Translations under genes and position numbers: made by a program
Shown here: one piece after another, positions 1-11,699 of the stretch
How the letters are laid out: each line of letters begins with the position of its first letter
How positions within the stretch are numbered: the first letter of the stretch is position 1
NCBI RefSeq assembly: GCF_040712315.1
Contig: NC_134017.1
Coordinates: forward strand, 19,870,001-19,934,000
Reading direction: 5' to 3'
From: Castanea sativa
Taxonomy: Eukaryota > Streptophyta > Magnoliopsida > Fagales > Fagaceae
Length of the DNA stretch: 64,000 nucleotides
The notes under the pieces: model-generated
The model's database searches: none
What the model was told of the DNA's origin: nothing
The model's input: only the letters and a program-made list of their open reading frames with translations

Positions 1-750
1 ATAAACATGATTATCATATATATATAACATTTTTTTTTCTAAATATTATATGATATTCATTAAAAACGATAATGATATTAATTTGTTCGCTTAATTACAA
101 TGTTATATATTTTATTATATAAAATTAATACAGAAATGTAAAAGGATTGATAGCCGCACGTTATTTTATTTTTATTATTTTAAGTAACTTAAAAAAGAAG
201 CCAGTAATTGAAAGTTAACAAACTTGTTAAAAACATGGAAAAGTGATACAGTAGTACAGCTATTCCACACACAGCATTGAGCACACACAAAGGTTCTTGT
301 TCATCTATCAATTCAAATGACTTTTTTTTTTTCCTTGATAAAATGAAAATTTTCCTCAAATAATGAACATTGGAAAAGCTAATACTGAATTTTTCATTAA
401 GATTATCTCACACATTTTCCACATTTTTGTCTTAGTTTGAAGTCTTGAATGAATGAGATTATATTATGCAATTTCACATCTTGGACTACTATAAGGTAAT
501 TTCTAATACTTTTTAACTTTCAAATCCTTAGTTTATGTTCTAGATTTCTTAAAATCTAGGGTTGAGTTTATTTTGAATGGGGTTGAGGAAAACTTAATTT
601 TTGTTCAATTTGTTGATTGGACTTAGTCCCATTTGTGTTTTTGTTGATGATGTTGGCCCTATGTGGCAATATGAACATGTATTGAGGGTGAATTTCACCA
701 TGTTCATGCATTTTATCATATATAGGACGTTAGTGTGCATGCTAGGTGTT
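1..750. other. AT-rich non-coding DNA
   Basis: No coding region, RNA gene or element boundary could be supported here. The DNA is AT-rich with short T runs. From about 560 the base composition turns T/G-rich and resembles the non-coding internal part of the retroelement that follows. Confidence 0.5.
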
Positions 751-1809
751 TGATGAATTGTCTCTTAGGCATTTACTCGCTCGTTTGAACTCCAATGAGT
801 ACCAAATTTTGGGGTTTTTCATGTTTACTCATTAGGAACATGTTTGGTTCATTAGTTGTATATTTTACACACCTTGCCCCACATGTGCATTTCTCATGCC
901 TTGTTCATGTATTGCATATAACTACCTTTTGTACAAACCTTTGCTACCCTTGCCATGTCTTGCTCAATATCTTGTTTCCACATCCTTACATGTCATTTTT
1001 ACTTTATGCTTTGTAGTATTTTATTTTGTCTTTTGTTTGAGTTTCATTTCTCATTCATCTTATATCCTATATGCATCCTTATCCTTGTTCCTATATTCCT
1101 TTCTTTCCCTTATTCTTCTTGGCCCATTTGTCCATTCGTGTCAAAAAGGGGGAGAGTATACTATAGAGAGTATATCGGAGAGTAATTTGGACTCTCATGC
1201 ACATTTATAGGGAGAGGAATTCTTAGGGGAGATGTATATTCCAAGCGGGAGAAGACTTTTTTTTTTATGAGAAAACCTTATTTTGTTTTATTTTTCATTG
1301 TGTTTGTTTTCTTGTTTTCTTTATGGTGTTTTGAGTTACTTTTATTATCTATACTTTGTTGTTCTTATCGCGTTGTGTTTATATGTTGGACATGCATACA
1401 TCCTTTTGCTTTGTGCTTTAATGACTGCATGTTTGGTTGATCATTTGCTTTGCTAAGTGATCATTGTGATCATTTGCTTTGCTAAGTGATCATTGTGATC
1501 ATTTGCTTTGCTAAGTGATCATTGTGATCATTAGACTATCATATGTTTGATCAAGTTGCTCATATGTTTCACATGTTCTCTACTTGATCGCAATTTATTT
1601 GTTACTTTATACTTGTCCTTTATTACTTGCTTTACCTTGAGAGTCTAATGTGTTTTGTGCAAGTGTTTCAAGAAACAAGTATTTTGTTTCAAGTTCTTCA
1701 CAAGTTTTAGATTTAGGTGTGAGTGAGTTTTATCATTATTCTCAAACTCACGTTTAAGTACAGAGTTTTTTATAGGGTGTTTTGTCATAGAATAGCCAAA
1801 TGGGGAGAT
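750..1809 (+). mobile_element. 3' non-coding internal region of a copia-type retrotransposon
   Basis: T-rich DNA with purine-rich patches (around 1147-1165, and just before 1810). Long overlapping reading frames here (795-1210) have low-complexity F/L/S/Y-rich composition and no recognisable domain, so I do not call them genes. The stretch ends in a purine-rich tract at about 1798-1808 (AAATGGGGAGA), placed like a polypurine tract directly before an LTR that starts TGTT. I infer the tail of a Ty1/copia (SIRE-like) element whose coding part lies outside the window or is deleted. Confidence 0.55.
1439..1526. repeat. 29-bp tandem repeat, three copies
   Basis: The 29-base unit beginning GATCATTTGCTTTGCTAAGT occurs three times at 1439, 1468 and 1497, identical by eye, followed by a partial fourth copy. 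Each unit has GATCATT at both ends. It lies inside the retroelement non-coding region. Confidence 0.95.
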
Positions 1810-2698
1810 TGTTAAAATATGGTTTTTCACATAAATTTTTTTTTGGCTATATTTCATGACAAAAAGTGTTGTAATTTCATTAATTTATTTCCTTGTATTT
1901 TATGGGATTTAATTGTAATGGATTTAGTCTTAAGTGGTGAAGATTTGATCAAGACATTTGAAGGTCACATGAGGAGTACATGCTGGAAGTGAAGAGTCAC
2001 TGTATCTCGTGAGTAATCTCGCGACTTGGGCAACTTGTGAGATGACCTGCAAGATGCACTGACAGCTGGGATTTTAAGTGTGACTTTTATATCCTTCACT
2101 CATACTATATATACTCTCGTTACCCACAAAATTGTAAGGGAGGCTAATCGGATAGAGAAACCTAGAGAGAGGTTTCTACAACACCCTCCATTACAGAGAG
2201 AGCTACTTATCCTCAAGAGAGAAATCTTTGTAGTCTCTTCTCATTCCCCTCTCTCATTGTCATACCTTAAGAAGAGATTTGTACTCAAACACAACCCATA
2301 CCCATTCAAAGTGTAGAGTGTGTTTTGGAGCTTGGGAAGTATTGGGTCTTTGCCAAAATAAGCCGGTGAGGCTTGGAGGTGCAATCGGGTGGTATTGTAG
2401 GATCTGGGAAGCTAGTGAAGATAAGACTCCTAGAAGTCCGTTGGTAGCTGGAGCTTGGAGGGCTCTTCGATAACACATCACTGTGTTATCTTGGGTTTGC
2501 TATTCTTTTACCCATTGCCCTTTCCATTTTAGCATTGCACTTATTTGTTCATCCATACAATTGTTGAATGCTTTAATTGATTAATTTTCTAATCACATAT
2601 ATTCCGCATTAAGTGTGTTAAACCTAAATTAATCAAGCCATAATTAAAATTGGGGCTCTAAACACGCTCTAGGCATTTACAATATCGAGCTTTCAACA
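1810..2698 (+). mobile_element. Copia-type LTR (3' LTR), plus strand
   Basis: Begins TGTTAAAATATGG directly after a polypurine-like tract and ends TTTCAACA, so it has the TG...CA termini of an LTR (889 bp). An internal stretch around 2390-2480 (GGAAGCTAGTGAAGATAAG followed by CTTGGAGGGC) is also present, reverse-complemented, in the LTRs at 15794-16848 and 50198-51193. The three are therefore diverged copies of one LTR family. A TATA-like ATATATAC lies near 2105. Confidence 0.7.
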
Positions 2699-2739
2699 CA
2701 AAATATCAAAATTAATGAATTACAGATATTAAATTGTAG

Positions 2740-3180
2740 ATTCTATCCTATACTAGCCGACAACTTATTTAAGGTGTTGATATTTTAAGAATTCCAACCA
2801 TTCAAGAAATTCAATCTTAATAGGTTTTTATTTATTTATTTATTTATTTTTCAATTCAACCATTTAAGGTGTTCATCTTATTTTTTTTTTGTAAAATTTC
2901 TAAATTTCAACTATTTAAGATGTTCATTCTCAATTTTGAAATTTTTTTAACAATTTCTACCATCTACAGTGTTCGTTCTTGATATTGTATAATTTCTATG
3001 AATTTCAAGTATCTACAACGCTCGTTCTTGATATTGTAGAATTTGTATGAATTTCAAATTTTCAACCATTCAAAGTATCTACTGTTGATTTTATAAAACT
3101 CCTAAATATTACATCATTTAAGATGTTCATTCTTGATTTTGTAAAACTTATAAGAATTTCAATTATTGAATGTGTTCAAA
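2740..3180. repeat. Diverged tandem repeat, units of about 60-75 bp
   Basis: A motif of the type TTTAAGATGTTCATTCTTGAT, then TTGTAAAATTTCT and AATTTCAACC, recurs about six or seven times with variable spacing and many substitutions. It looks like an old minisatellite. No coding potential. Confidence 0.65.
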
Positions 3181-3351
3181 TATGCCGGTCAAAATGGCTA
3201 GGTACCATCTTTGGCGGCAATATTTGGCAATCTACCACTGTCTGCAAAATAATTAAGGATTTACCACTTTTTTGAAACTCGAGTTTGCCGTGCAACTCGA
3301 GTTCCAGATATTCGAGTTCCATGAAAAATAGCCATCAATTTTTTATGTAAC

Positions 3352-3750
3352 TTGAGTTCCATAAATGTTAGGGTTTTATGTGCTTTCAAAGCCGTCTTAG
3401 GGTTTCTAATTGCCCTATGTTTTGTATTTACTATTGAATGCATTGTAGCCTTCAAAGACAATTTAGTTTTTAGACTATTATCAATAAACATAGACTTTTG
3501 TCAATTTTCTTCTCTGGTGGATTCCAGTTTTATTACCTTGTGTATTCAAAGAACCTCTCGTAGATTTGAGGTTTACTACCCAGGAACTAATAGTTTAGTT
3601 TCTATTCATTATAGAGAGCACTGTGTGTGTTTTATTCAGGCTTCTGCGACATTAAATTCTATCATTTTTTTGTTATTTTTTCCGAATTTTCACTCTCAAA
3701 TATTTCCCTCTATATTTCTCACTTTCTCACATTCTTCTCTTCACTATTAA
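3352..3750 (+). other. Open frame without recognisable domain, not called as a gene
   Basis: A 132-codon open frame exists, but it begins within a repeat rich in ACTCGAG-type motifs (3275-3360). Its protein is F/S/I-rich with no domain, signal or splice structure I recognise. The repeat resembles the arms of the fold-back element at 3.9-4.3 kb. I consider the frame fortuitous. Confidence 0.6.
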
Positions 3751-3900
3751 CAATCCTTTTTTTTTTTTTTTGTGACTGTAGTTGTTAATTTGTCAATCTC
3801 TAATCTCCCTCAATCAAGATTGTTTCATACTGGCCATCATTTCTCATTGCATTTAGCCGTCAACCTTGATGGTTGTTTTGCAACATTCATCAAAACATCG

Positions 3901-4335
3901 GCCAAATGGGCAAATGCCCTTTTCGCGCAAAAAAAAAAAAAAATAGCATTATACCCCATTTTCCAAACTTATTAGGGAAATGCCCATCTTTCGAAACTTG
4001 ATTTTCTTAAAATCGAGTTAAACCCTATAGTGGCGTTTTAAGGAGCCTATAGTGACGTAAGGACCTATAGTGGCGTTTTGTAACTCGAGCTCCATGAACT
4101 CGAGTTATAGGTAAAAAAAAAAAAAAAAAACTTGCATGGAACTCGAGTTCATGGATCTCGAGTTACAAAATGCCGTTATAGGTCCTTAAAACGTCACTAT
4201 AGGCTCCTTAAAACGCCACTATAAGGCTCCGGAATTTTTTTTTTTTTTTGAAACTCGATTTTGAGAAAACCAAGTTTCAAAAGAGGGGCATTTCCCTAAT
4301 TAGTTTGGGAAAGAGGGCATTTGCCCATTTTTTGC
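3901..4335. mobile_element. Fold-back (long inverted repeat) element
   Basis: Two arms of roughly 200 bp are reverse complements: the outer ends read AAATGGGCAAATGCCC at 3904 and GGGCATTTGCCCATTT ending at 4330. Inner parts share GGAAATGCCC, TAGTGGCGTTTTAAGGAGCC and AACTCGAG motifs in mirror order. The short loop near 4110-4135 contains a poly-A run. This is the structure of a non-autonomous fold-back element or large hairpin MITE. No transposase is present. Confidence 0.8.
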
Positions 4336-4375
4336 CTCAAAAACACCCGTAATTTTTGAGTTTGTTTCTACTCAA

Positions 4376-4378
<3 letters not shown>

Positions 4379-4430
<52 letters not shown>
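4379..4430. repeat. (TA)n microsatellite
   Basis: Uninterrupted TA dinucleotides, about 25 copies, just downstream of the fold-back element. Confidence 0.95.
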
Positions 4431-4433
<3 letters not shown>

Positions 4434-4699
4434 TACATTTTAACTTTGTTAAGAAAAGTAGTGAAAGTTTATGTAATATAAACAATAGTTTGAAGCTTCA
4501 ACTGCTCATTTATTTTATTTGTTTCAATTTGTTATATCAAATTTTATTTAGTCATATATATTATATAAAAATGACTAAAACAATGTTCGTAATTCTATAT
4601 ATATATATAATCAATATATGATAGTTTGTTTATAAAATTTTTTTAATACATTTTTAGACTTCATGATTTTCAAAGAGATATTAAATGATGTAATATTTA

Positions 4700-6070
4700 T
4701 TATTCGTGACAAAAATGAGTAGTTTTGGTTATGAAAGTAGTCATGTTGCTAGGGGGAGAGTTAGTCTAGTGACAGGAGAGAGTGTTTTTCATATATTTCG
4801 TGAGGTTTTTGATGTATAGTTCTCATTGCATGTACCTTAGTCTTGTGACCTTTTTACATACATTGTACTTATGTTATATATATATATGATGTATGCTTTT
4901 CTTCTTTATCTCACATGTGTTGTTTCTTTTCTCGCTATACAAATGTTTCTTATTTTATATAACTTGTCTATATTTCACACTTGATGCCTTGGTTGATCTT
5001 GTTTAAGTGTTTCAGTTAAGATAGATTGCAAGTCTTTCATGCCACGATTTCTCTTCTTGCAAAGTTTTTCAAGAGTTCATAGTAGTAGTTAGACTTATGT
5101 ACTTTTTGTGTAATAATTACGGAGATTGTTGTTTTATACTTCTCTCATAATTATGCTTGTGGTTTTGTCACAGATTGACAAACGCACTTTACATGTAATT
5201 GGGTAGATCTAAGTTGGGTTTAATGTATCAAGAAATATGTTGTTCAAACATATCAAGTGATTTCATTAAAGACATGAAAATTGATCCAATAAACAAGCGA
5301 AGAAAAACTAGTTCGTTAACTCTTGACACTAGCTCGACAAATATTGCTATCAAGGATTAATGGAGAAGCTCGACACAAGCTCGAACTATTAAGATCTATG
5401 ATTTCAAAATTTCCAAATCTTAAATTCAGCCCATGATGACTTGTTTCATTAGGGTTTCTTTGCTCATAATCCTAGTCATATATAGAACTTATTTTAAAAG
5501 TTATCATACATGGAAACAGAAACTTATAACTCATATACTTTGTGCGAAATTACTGCATTTGTGCGCCCTAAGGTTTTGTAAACAAGTGCTTCCTAATCTT
5601 CATCATTTATAAAGTGAAGAACTTTGCAGTCAATAACAATCATTCAAGTTGCTGAAATTAGTCATGTATTAGGATCCCTGCAAAGGAACACAGATTGGAG
5701 ATTTGTGCAACAAAAGAAAGAAGGCTACTACAAGATTAACTCCAATTGTGTATTGGAGCGAAAGTTTAACTGTAGGTTGGTATTTTTGAGATAGGCCAGG
5801 GTAGCAGTAAGATTCCTCATACTTGTAGCTGCTTGATTATTGATTAGTGGATTCTTGGGAGTAGTGACCTTAAATTCATCCGGTGGAAGATTTTTGTCTC
5901 GCAAGAGATTTTCTCCACTTGTCAACAAATCACCGTGCTAATTTGATTTCCGCTGCATTTAGTTTTTTTTTTTTTTTGATTTGTTGGTGACTTCACGATT
6001 TGCATGTAACTTGGCCTAATTAATCAACTTGAGTAATTGAATTAATTAACCGGGGTCAATCTATCTTAAC
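4700..6070 (+). mobile_element. Copia-type retrotransposon 3' end with LTR (about 5121-6070)
   Basis: A purine-rich GGAGATTGT near 5118 is followed by an LTR-like segment. Landmarks at 5185-5215 (GACAAACGCACTTTACATGTA, then TTGGGTAGATCTA) and 5840-6030 (AATTTGATTTCCGCTGCATT) match, reverse-complemented, the LTR at 56213-57215. Directly beyond it the sequence becomes kinase exon 5, so this element interrupts the neighbouring receptor-kinase pseudogene. Boundaries are approximate because the copy is diverged. Confidence 0.6.
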
Positions 6071-6074
6071 CCAA

Positions 6075-7197
6075 AAGTGGAGATAAATAAGTCCTTAAGT
6101 AGTGCCTTTAATGATGTTGAATTGTTTTTTCCAATTTCGTAAATGCTTTTTAGTAGAATCTGACTCAAAGTAGAAAATAATAATAAACAATTAATAAGCG
6201 TTGATTGACTTCATATTAAAGAGAAAAAATATAACTACATAAACAAATTTTCCTAGTAACGAACCTACTAAAGAGGAAGAAGTCTAAGCTTTTGTTGGGC
6301 ATATTCTCATAGAGCAGTATTTTTTCTTTTTCTTGAATGCGAAATCCTAAAAGTCTAACAAGATTAGTATGTTGGAGTTTGGCAATAAGAATAGTTTCAT
6401 TCTTGAACTCTACTAATCCCTTCCTTGAACTTCTTGAGAGTCTCTTTATTGCTATTTTTTCCCCATTAGGTAATTAACCCTGAAAATATATTGCATTAGT
6501 CATATTTTATTGACATAATTTAAAATCAGTTTCCACTCACATTATTTAATTTTCTGTCAAGATTCTACCTCATCATTGGGCTGAATTCTAAGAGCTAATT
6601 TATTTATTTGAAGGATTGGATTATCTATCTAGGCTAGGTCTAAGTTCAAATTTTATATCAAAAACATTAAATAAATAAATAAAGAGATAGGATTGGGTTG
6701 TTTCTCAAAAAAAGAGATAGGATTGGGTTAAGTTAAGGTGGTAGATTCAATTGTTATTGATGAGCCAGTGGGAGAGAGAACTAACCTTATAAACTGGTCC
6801 AAAACCACCCTCTCTTAATTTATTTTCAGTTAAGAAATTACTTGTAGCAATAGAAATGCTTTCAAGGCTGAAAATTTGCAACTCGTGGCCATCTTGCCCA
6901 TCCTTACCTTGTTTCTTCAATTTGTCACGTATAGTGGAAGGAAGTGCATTACCTCCAAGTTCTGTTATGAGCATCTCTTGTTTCTTTTTTCTCTCTTCTG
7001 ATTAACATACATCGCAAATATAATTAGAAAATTTATTACTGCTTAATCATCAATAATATATCTAAAGAATTTATAGCAGCAGCATATATTACCTTCTGCT
7101 TTGATTTTTTTCACCTTTGCATAGCTTAATAAGCACAACAAGGTGATGATAATTCCCCCTACTTTCATAATGAGCCATATCCCCCAACTCTTTTTGA
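6075..7197 (-). pseudogene. G-type lectin S-receptor-like kinase pseudogene (copy 1)
   Basis: Four exons align in order with the intact gene at 20.4-23.1 kb. Transmembrane exon 7197-7093 reads WGIWLI then a GGIIITLLCLL segment. The juxtamembrane/G-loop exon 6997-6786 ends at VYK. The exon from 6479 to about 6270 carries AIKRLSR. The last is a broken piece of exon 5 at about 6170-6075, cut by the retroelement. The G-loop reads REGGFG, with the first glycine replaced by arginine, and the exon 4 donor is lost. The catalytic loop, activation segment and ectodomain are missing. I call it a non-functional relic of a tandem receptor kinase family. Confidence 0.85.
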
Positions 7198-7199
7198 CT

Positions 7200-7720
7200 G
7201 GCTAGTACGTTTCTTCTACAAAGTCTGGTAGAAAGCCATTGCCAAAGATCTCCACTAGAGGGGAAATGCCATTGAAAGACACATGATCTCATCCCTCTGA
7301 ACAAAGGAATAAAGTTCATCCATCATTAATGCAATATTCTCCTCGGATCAGCTATCTTCATAATCACAAGTAGTACATGATTCAGCTGCACAACACATAT
7401 GATATAGCAACCTACAGCTAAAACAGTAGTCCTCTCATACCAACACCGATCTTGCATCCAACCATGAAGCTGGAATGTTTCTTTACAATATCTCCAAATA
7501 CCCTTGACGATCAATCTTTTCGAGAGCAATGACAATGAATTTTCCGCCATGAAGTAAGAGACCATAGTTAAATATCCAACGGTAACAACAAAAGAGCAAA
7601 TGAACAGTATCAAAACATAATTCCTTCTAGCAGTATTAGCAATTTCAGATCATAATTGGAGATTTTTTTTTTCTAAGGAAAATCATGAAGATATGGCAGA
7701 ATCACAGTTGGAACTCTTCA
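7200..7720 (-). other. Unassigned stretch with a hydrophobic open frame (7326-7613)
   Basis: A 95-codon minus-strand frame with two hydrophobic segments lies just upstream of kinase copy 1. It does not resemble the lectin, SLG or PAN parts of an S-domain receptor, and I recognise no family. It may be chance or a remnant of an unrelated membrane protein. No splice or promoter evidence supports it. Confidence 0.3.
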
Positions 7721-7721
7721 A

Positions 7722-8300
7722 AAGCAGTCTCTCCAGCCGTAACAGAATCTATAAGGCTTTCGTCAATTGCCATTATGTCTTCAACGGCAAAACCTGAAGT
7801 GAAAATGCATCAGCAGTAAATATACATGATAAGAAAGAGGGAAGGGGCATAAGATTACCGAAGTCTATATCCGTATCCTCAAATCCATCAACATACTTCC
7901 TCCGCTATGTCTTGTAATTATCACCAAGCTGCTGGAACCATAAGGGCAGAAAAATGCATGGCCATGAATGAAGACAAGGAATAGAAGAAAAAGGAAAGAA
8001 ATGATGTAAGAGGATAAGGAGTTCTTAAAGAAACCTCTTCCATAGGTTCATAAATCTCCATCCTACCAGCAATGGTCTTCCCCAAAATTGCTTCATCATA
8101 ACAATTGGACTTACGGAACCAATAGTTGGGTTAACAAAAGTGTCAGTTTGATCTAAATAACCATCATCGGAGGGTCTAGATTCATCATCGCTGGAATTCT
8201 CACTAGATTAGACTTGGGGGCTTCCACACCACAATATTATTCTCTTTAATCCACTCATCTGGGCATCTCCTCCATAAACCAAACAACTATTAAATTCAGC
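7722..8300 (-). pseudogene. Remnant of an unidentified multi-exon gene
   Basis: On the minus strand three blocks have good GT-AG borders. One ends near 8038 with a peptide of the type LGKTIAGRMEIYEPMEE before GTTTCT. A second, about 7933-7860, reads LGDNYKT, stop, RRKYVDGFEDTDIDFG before GTAATC. A third, about 7795-7722, reads FAVEDIMAIDESLIDS... and ends in FEEFQL and a stop. The upstream part (8040-8260) contains an acidic, serine-rich stretch (SSENSSDDESRPSDDGY) and stops. Conserved splice borders plus an acidic C-terminus look like a real gene that has decayed. I cannot name the family. Confidence 0.45.
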
Positions 8301-9574
8301 AAGCATGTCTCAAGACTCTAGCGGCGCATCAAATCACGGTTACAATCTGACAGGAGCAATATCACATCCTCAAAATATTGGCTTCGTGATGGGATATGTA
8401 AAACACTCCATTAGCAATCTCTCAACTAGATCATCCATTAATGGGCCCACAAAGACCCATAAATTGAATGGGTGCTGACAGAAGCTTTTATCGCTGGATA
8501 CAAAACATTAGTAGCGGCTGGAGCTTATGTAGTTTCGTCACTTGAATATCTCTTCATAGCACCCACTTTAGAAGTGCACTAATCGGATTATCCTTCTCAA
8601 TTGCTATTGAAATGCTCGTATCACCTTGCCAGCAGCTCCAATTCCACCAACAACTAAAATCTCTTTAACAACTACAAATGCAAAAGAAAAACTCAATCAA
8701 GAAGAGTTGAATCAGAAAAGGAGGATGAAAGAAGTTTGGAATGAGATAAAAGGGTTCGTTCCCTTAGTCCTAGAAAAGAGGAAGAAGCTCTATCTTTCAA
8801 GCTCACCATCTCTCTCCCTCTTTTAACCCATGCAACACAAGCTTATGGACTCATTCAAACTTACATGTGGGACCAAAGGCAGGCTGATCACACAAACTCA
8901 GGGGGCTAAAAGGTTGAGGTACAATTTTTTCACTCAAGCCAAATGCTTTAATCCTATTTAATCACTTCTATTTATTCACCAAAAATACCAAGATATCACC
9001 CATATATTATTTTGGGCCTTCATGAATATTTCTCATTGGCCCACAAATATTTCCTATCTCATTGGCCCACTTTACGCTGCCATTTTTCAAAAAAAAAAAA
9101 AAAAAAACTCGCACCTGTGATCTTAATATTTTTCTTTCAAAAATTATAGTATAATTTGATCACACGTGACTCGGGGGGCTTTTTTTTTATTTTTTTATTT
9201 TACACAATTCTATTTGAGTGCCACCTATTTATACCACTAACAAGTTATTGGGGTTTCCCAAATATTTTTGCTCTATTATTTCATTAATCACAAATATTTC
9301 ATATCTCATTATCTGAATTGGGTCACGATATAAACTATCACCAAAAATCCAAAAACTCATATTTTATCCAATTTTATTATCATTATTTAGCTAAGCCCAA
9401 AACCGGCCCTATGAACCCAATACACACATCATATTCTATTCAAAACCCAAGAATACTTATGCTTGGTAATATTCGAAAAGCTAATAATTCAAATCCATGG
9501 CAAAAAAAATTTATCAATGGAATTCAAATCCATGATCAAAGCCCATGATTTAAACTCATGGCAATATCCAAATC

Positions 9575-9706
9575 CCAATTCTCATTGGCAACATCAAAGC
9601 CTAATTCTCATTGGCAATATCAAAGCTCAGTTCTCGCTGGCAATATTTAAAACTCAATTCTCATTGGTAACATCAAAGTCCAATTCTCCTTGGCACTATT
9701 AAAAGC
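9575..9706. repeat. About 27-bp tandem repeat, five copies
   Basis: Units of the type CAATTCTCATTGGCAACATC then AAAGCC repeat about five times with a few substitutions. Further weakly related TTGGCAC units continue to about 9765. Confidence 0.85.
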
Positions 9707-10816
9707 CCAAGTTAACTACTTGGCACTATTCTATCAAAAGCCCAAGGTTATTAATACTTGGCAAAATACTATATCATAATTATTGGAGGTCATTATTTAA
9801 AAAGCCCCAAAGAAAATATCATTTACAAAGTAATCCATAGCAAAAATTATGAGAAACTATACAAGTTATTTAAAGCCCATGGAAACTAATGCCCAAAATC
9901 TATCATAAATATTTATTAAAGCTCATGAATTCATTTTATTTCTACTAACAACTAAAGCCCATGAGGAGTAAAAAATCCATAGCAAAGCATGTTTTTAAAG
10001 CCCATTTTGTAGGACCAAAAATCTCATGGAGTAGGGAACAAGCCCAAGCAAAGAAAGGGCCATGTGGCCCAACTAAAAGTGCTGAAATGGAGCAAAGTTC
10101 CAGCCCAAAAAAGTCCTTAGCAAGAGGCTTGAGAGAAGGCAACCAGCCCTTGTTCATCCCTAACCAAAAAACAGCTAGAGACCCCAACAAGAGAACCAAG
10201 CCTTTGAGGATGAACTATGGGCTGTCCCATCAGTTTTCTGCCACCCTTTGCCTGATGTGAATAGTACCAGAGAGCTGTCATATCAACTGAAGTCTAAAGG
10301 GTGATCAAACTCCATCATCTTCATCAAAGCTGTACCTCCAGCAGAAGGGGAAGTCAAGTTATCCAAATTTCAACAAATTGACACTATAAATGTCAAAAAC
10401 GTTCAAGACATGATTCATGTACCAAGCCCATGAATCCTAAAGGGGAAAAATTGGGGACATGTGGTTTGGAGGGCATAAAGGGATCTCCAGCGGAACCTCC
10501 TGAAGTGAACTAAGAATTTGACACTTGGCTTGGGGTGTTGAATCTTACTTCTTGGGGACCAAATCTCAGTTGCAGCATTAGGATTAGCTTTTGATACACG
10601 CCATAATTATATTAATTCAGCTCAGCCCCAAAAATCATGGCATTAAATGCAAAGCACTCTAAAATCTCATCATTACCCAAAGAAGCAAGGCAGCCCCTAA
10701 AGTAAACCATCTACTTCTAACCAAAAATCCAAGGAAGATTAACCTTGGTTTCCCACCTCTGATTAACCCTACGTTTTTTTGGACTCTTGTTAATTAATGC
10801 TTCCCTAAAGCCCCAT

Positions 10817-10825
10817 TATAAAAGG
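10817..10825 (+). promoter_or_regulatory. TATA box candidate of the LTR-like region
   Basis: TATAAAAGG is a near-consensus plant TATA element. It is followed about 30 bp later by ACACACCGCAGCCCA, a plausible start region. Supported only by motif and spacing. Confidence 0.45.
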
Positions 10826-11699
10826 ATACACACCGCAGCCCACAAAGGGGGAGGCCTCTCTAAAGATTTCTATCATTAACTACATTCTGCAGAAATTCCG
10901 TCCCTATTAAGCTTCCTTTAAGCTTCCTTTAAACTTCCCCAAGCTCTTTAGAGCTCACTCACAACCTTTCCTAGCCTATAGTCACTATAACACCAACATT
11001 CACCACCTTGCATACACCTTCCTACCCCATAAACGTCCCATAATTGACCAGAAGACAACTACCCTCTCTGAAACTCTTGGTTTGTTTACTACTTTGCTCG
11101 TGGTTTAGCTTCCCTCAAGCTCACCACTCATCATCTTCAGCCCACACTCATCTAATCTCAAATGTTCTCTTCCCCTTTTCACACAAACACAGCCCATAAA
11201 TGTCTCTCAACTAGTCATAAACAGACCACTCACAAAAAGCCTTGATCTTGGTGTTAATCTCACCTCACTCACTCAAAATAGCCCACATTCACCTCATTCA
11301 TGCCTAATTATTATACACTCACCAAAATCTTAGTTTAATACTTGCTGTACTGAGCTGGGGATCTTTCTCTCCCTTCATTCCATCCTATTTTTCCTCTTTT
11401 ATTTGTAACAATAGAGCTTTTAATCCTTGTTTATTATTATTATAATGAAGGATATAATGTATTTGTAACAATTGAATTTTTCCCTCACATTGATGTAATA
11501 ATGACTGAAAGTACTATAAATTCCCCTAACCGAGACACATAAAGACCCCCAGGACTGAATACCTTCATAAATTTATTTAATCATTAAACTCTGGACTTTT
11601 AGGTGTAATTTCACCTTTACCGCTGGAGGACTGATTTGAACTATAACACTGTAAAAAGGACTAATAATATAACAAATTAACAATAGTAACGTATTTATT

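Larger units (their letters stand above)
8830..11690 (+). mobile_element. Probable LTR / non-coding retroelement region (unclassified)
   Basis: No long coding frame. The sequence is rich in AAAGCCCA and GGCCCA motifs, has a clear TATA box (TATAAAAGG, 10817-10825) and then a C/T-rich leader-like stretch to about 11400. This combination is usual in large plant LTRs. I could not find both termini or a target-site duplication, so the element class and limits are open. The frames at 9318-10260 and 11727-11945 have no recognisable domain. Confidence 0.4.

Noticed and set aside
795..1210. Three overlapping plus-strand frames of 73-104 codons
   Set aside because: F/L/S/Y-rich, low complexity, overlapping in different frames, no domain, and located in the T-rich tail of a retroelement.
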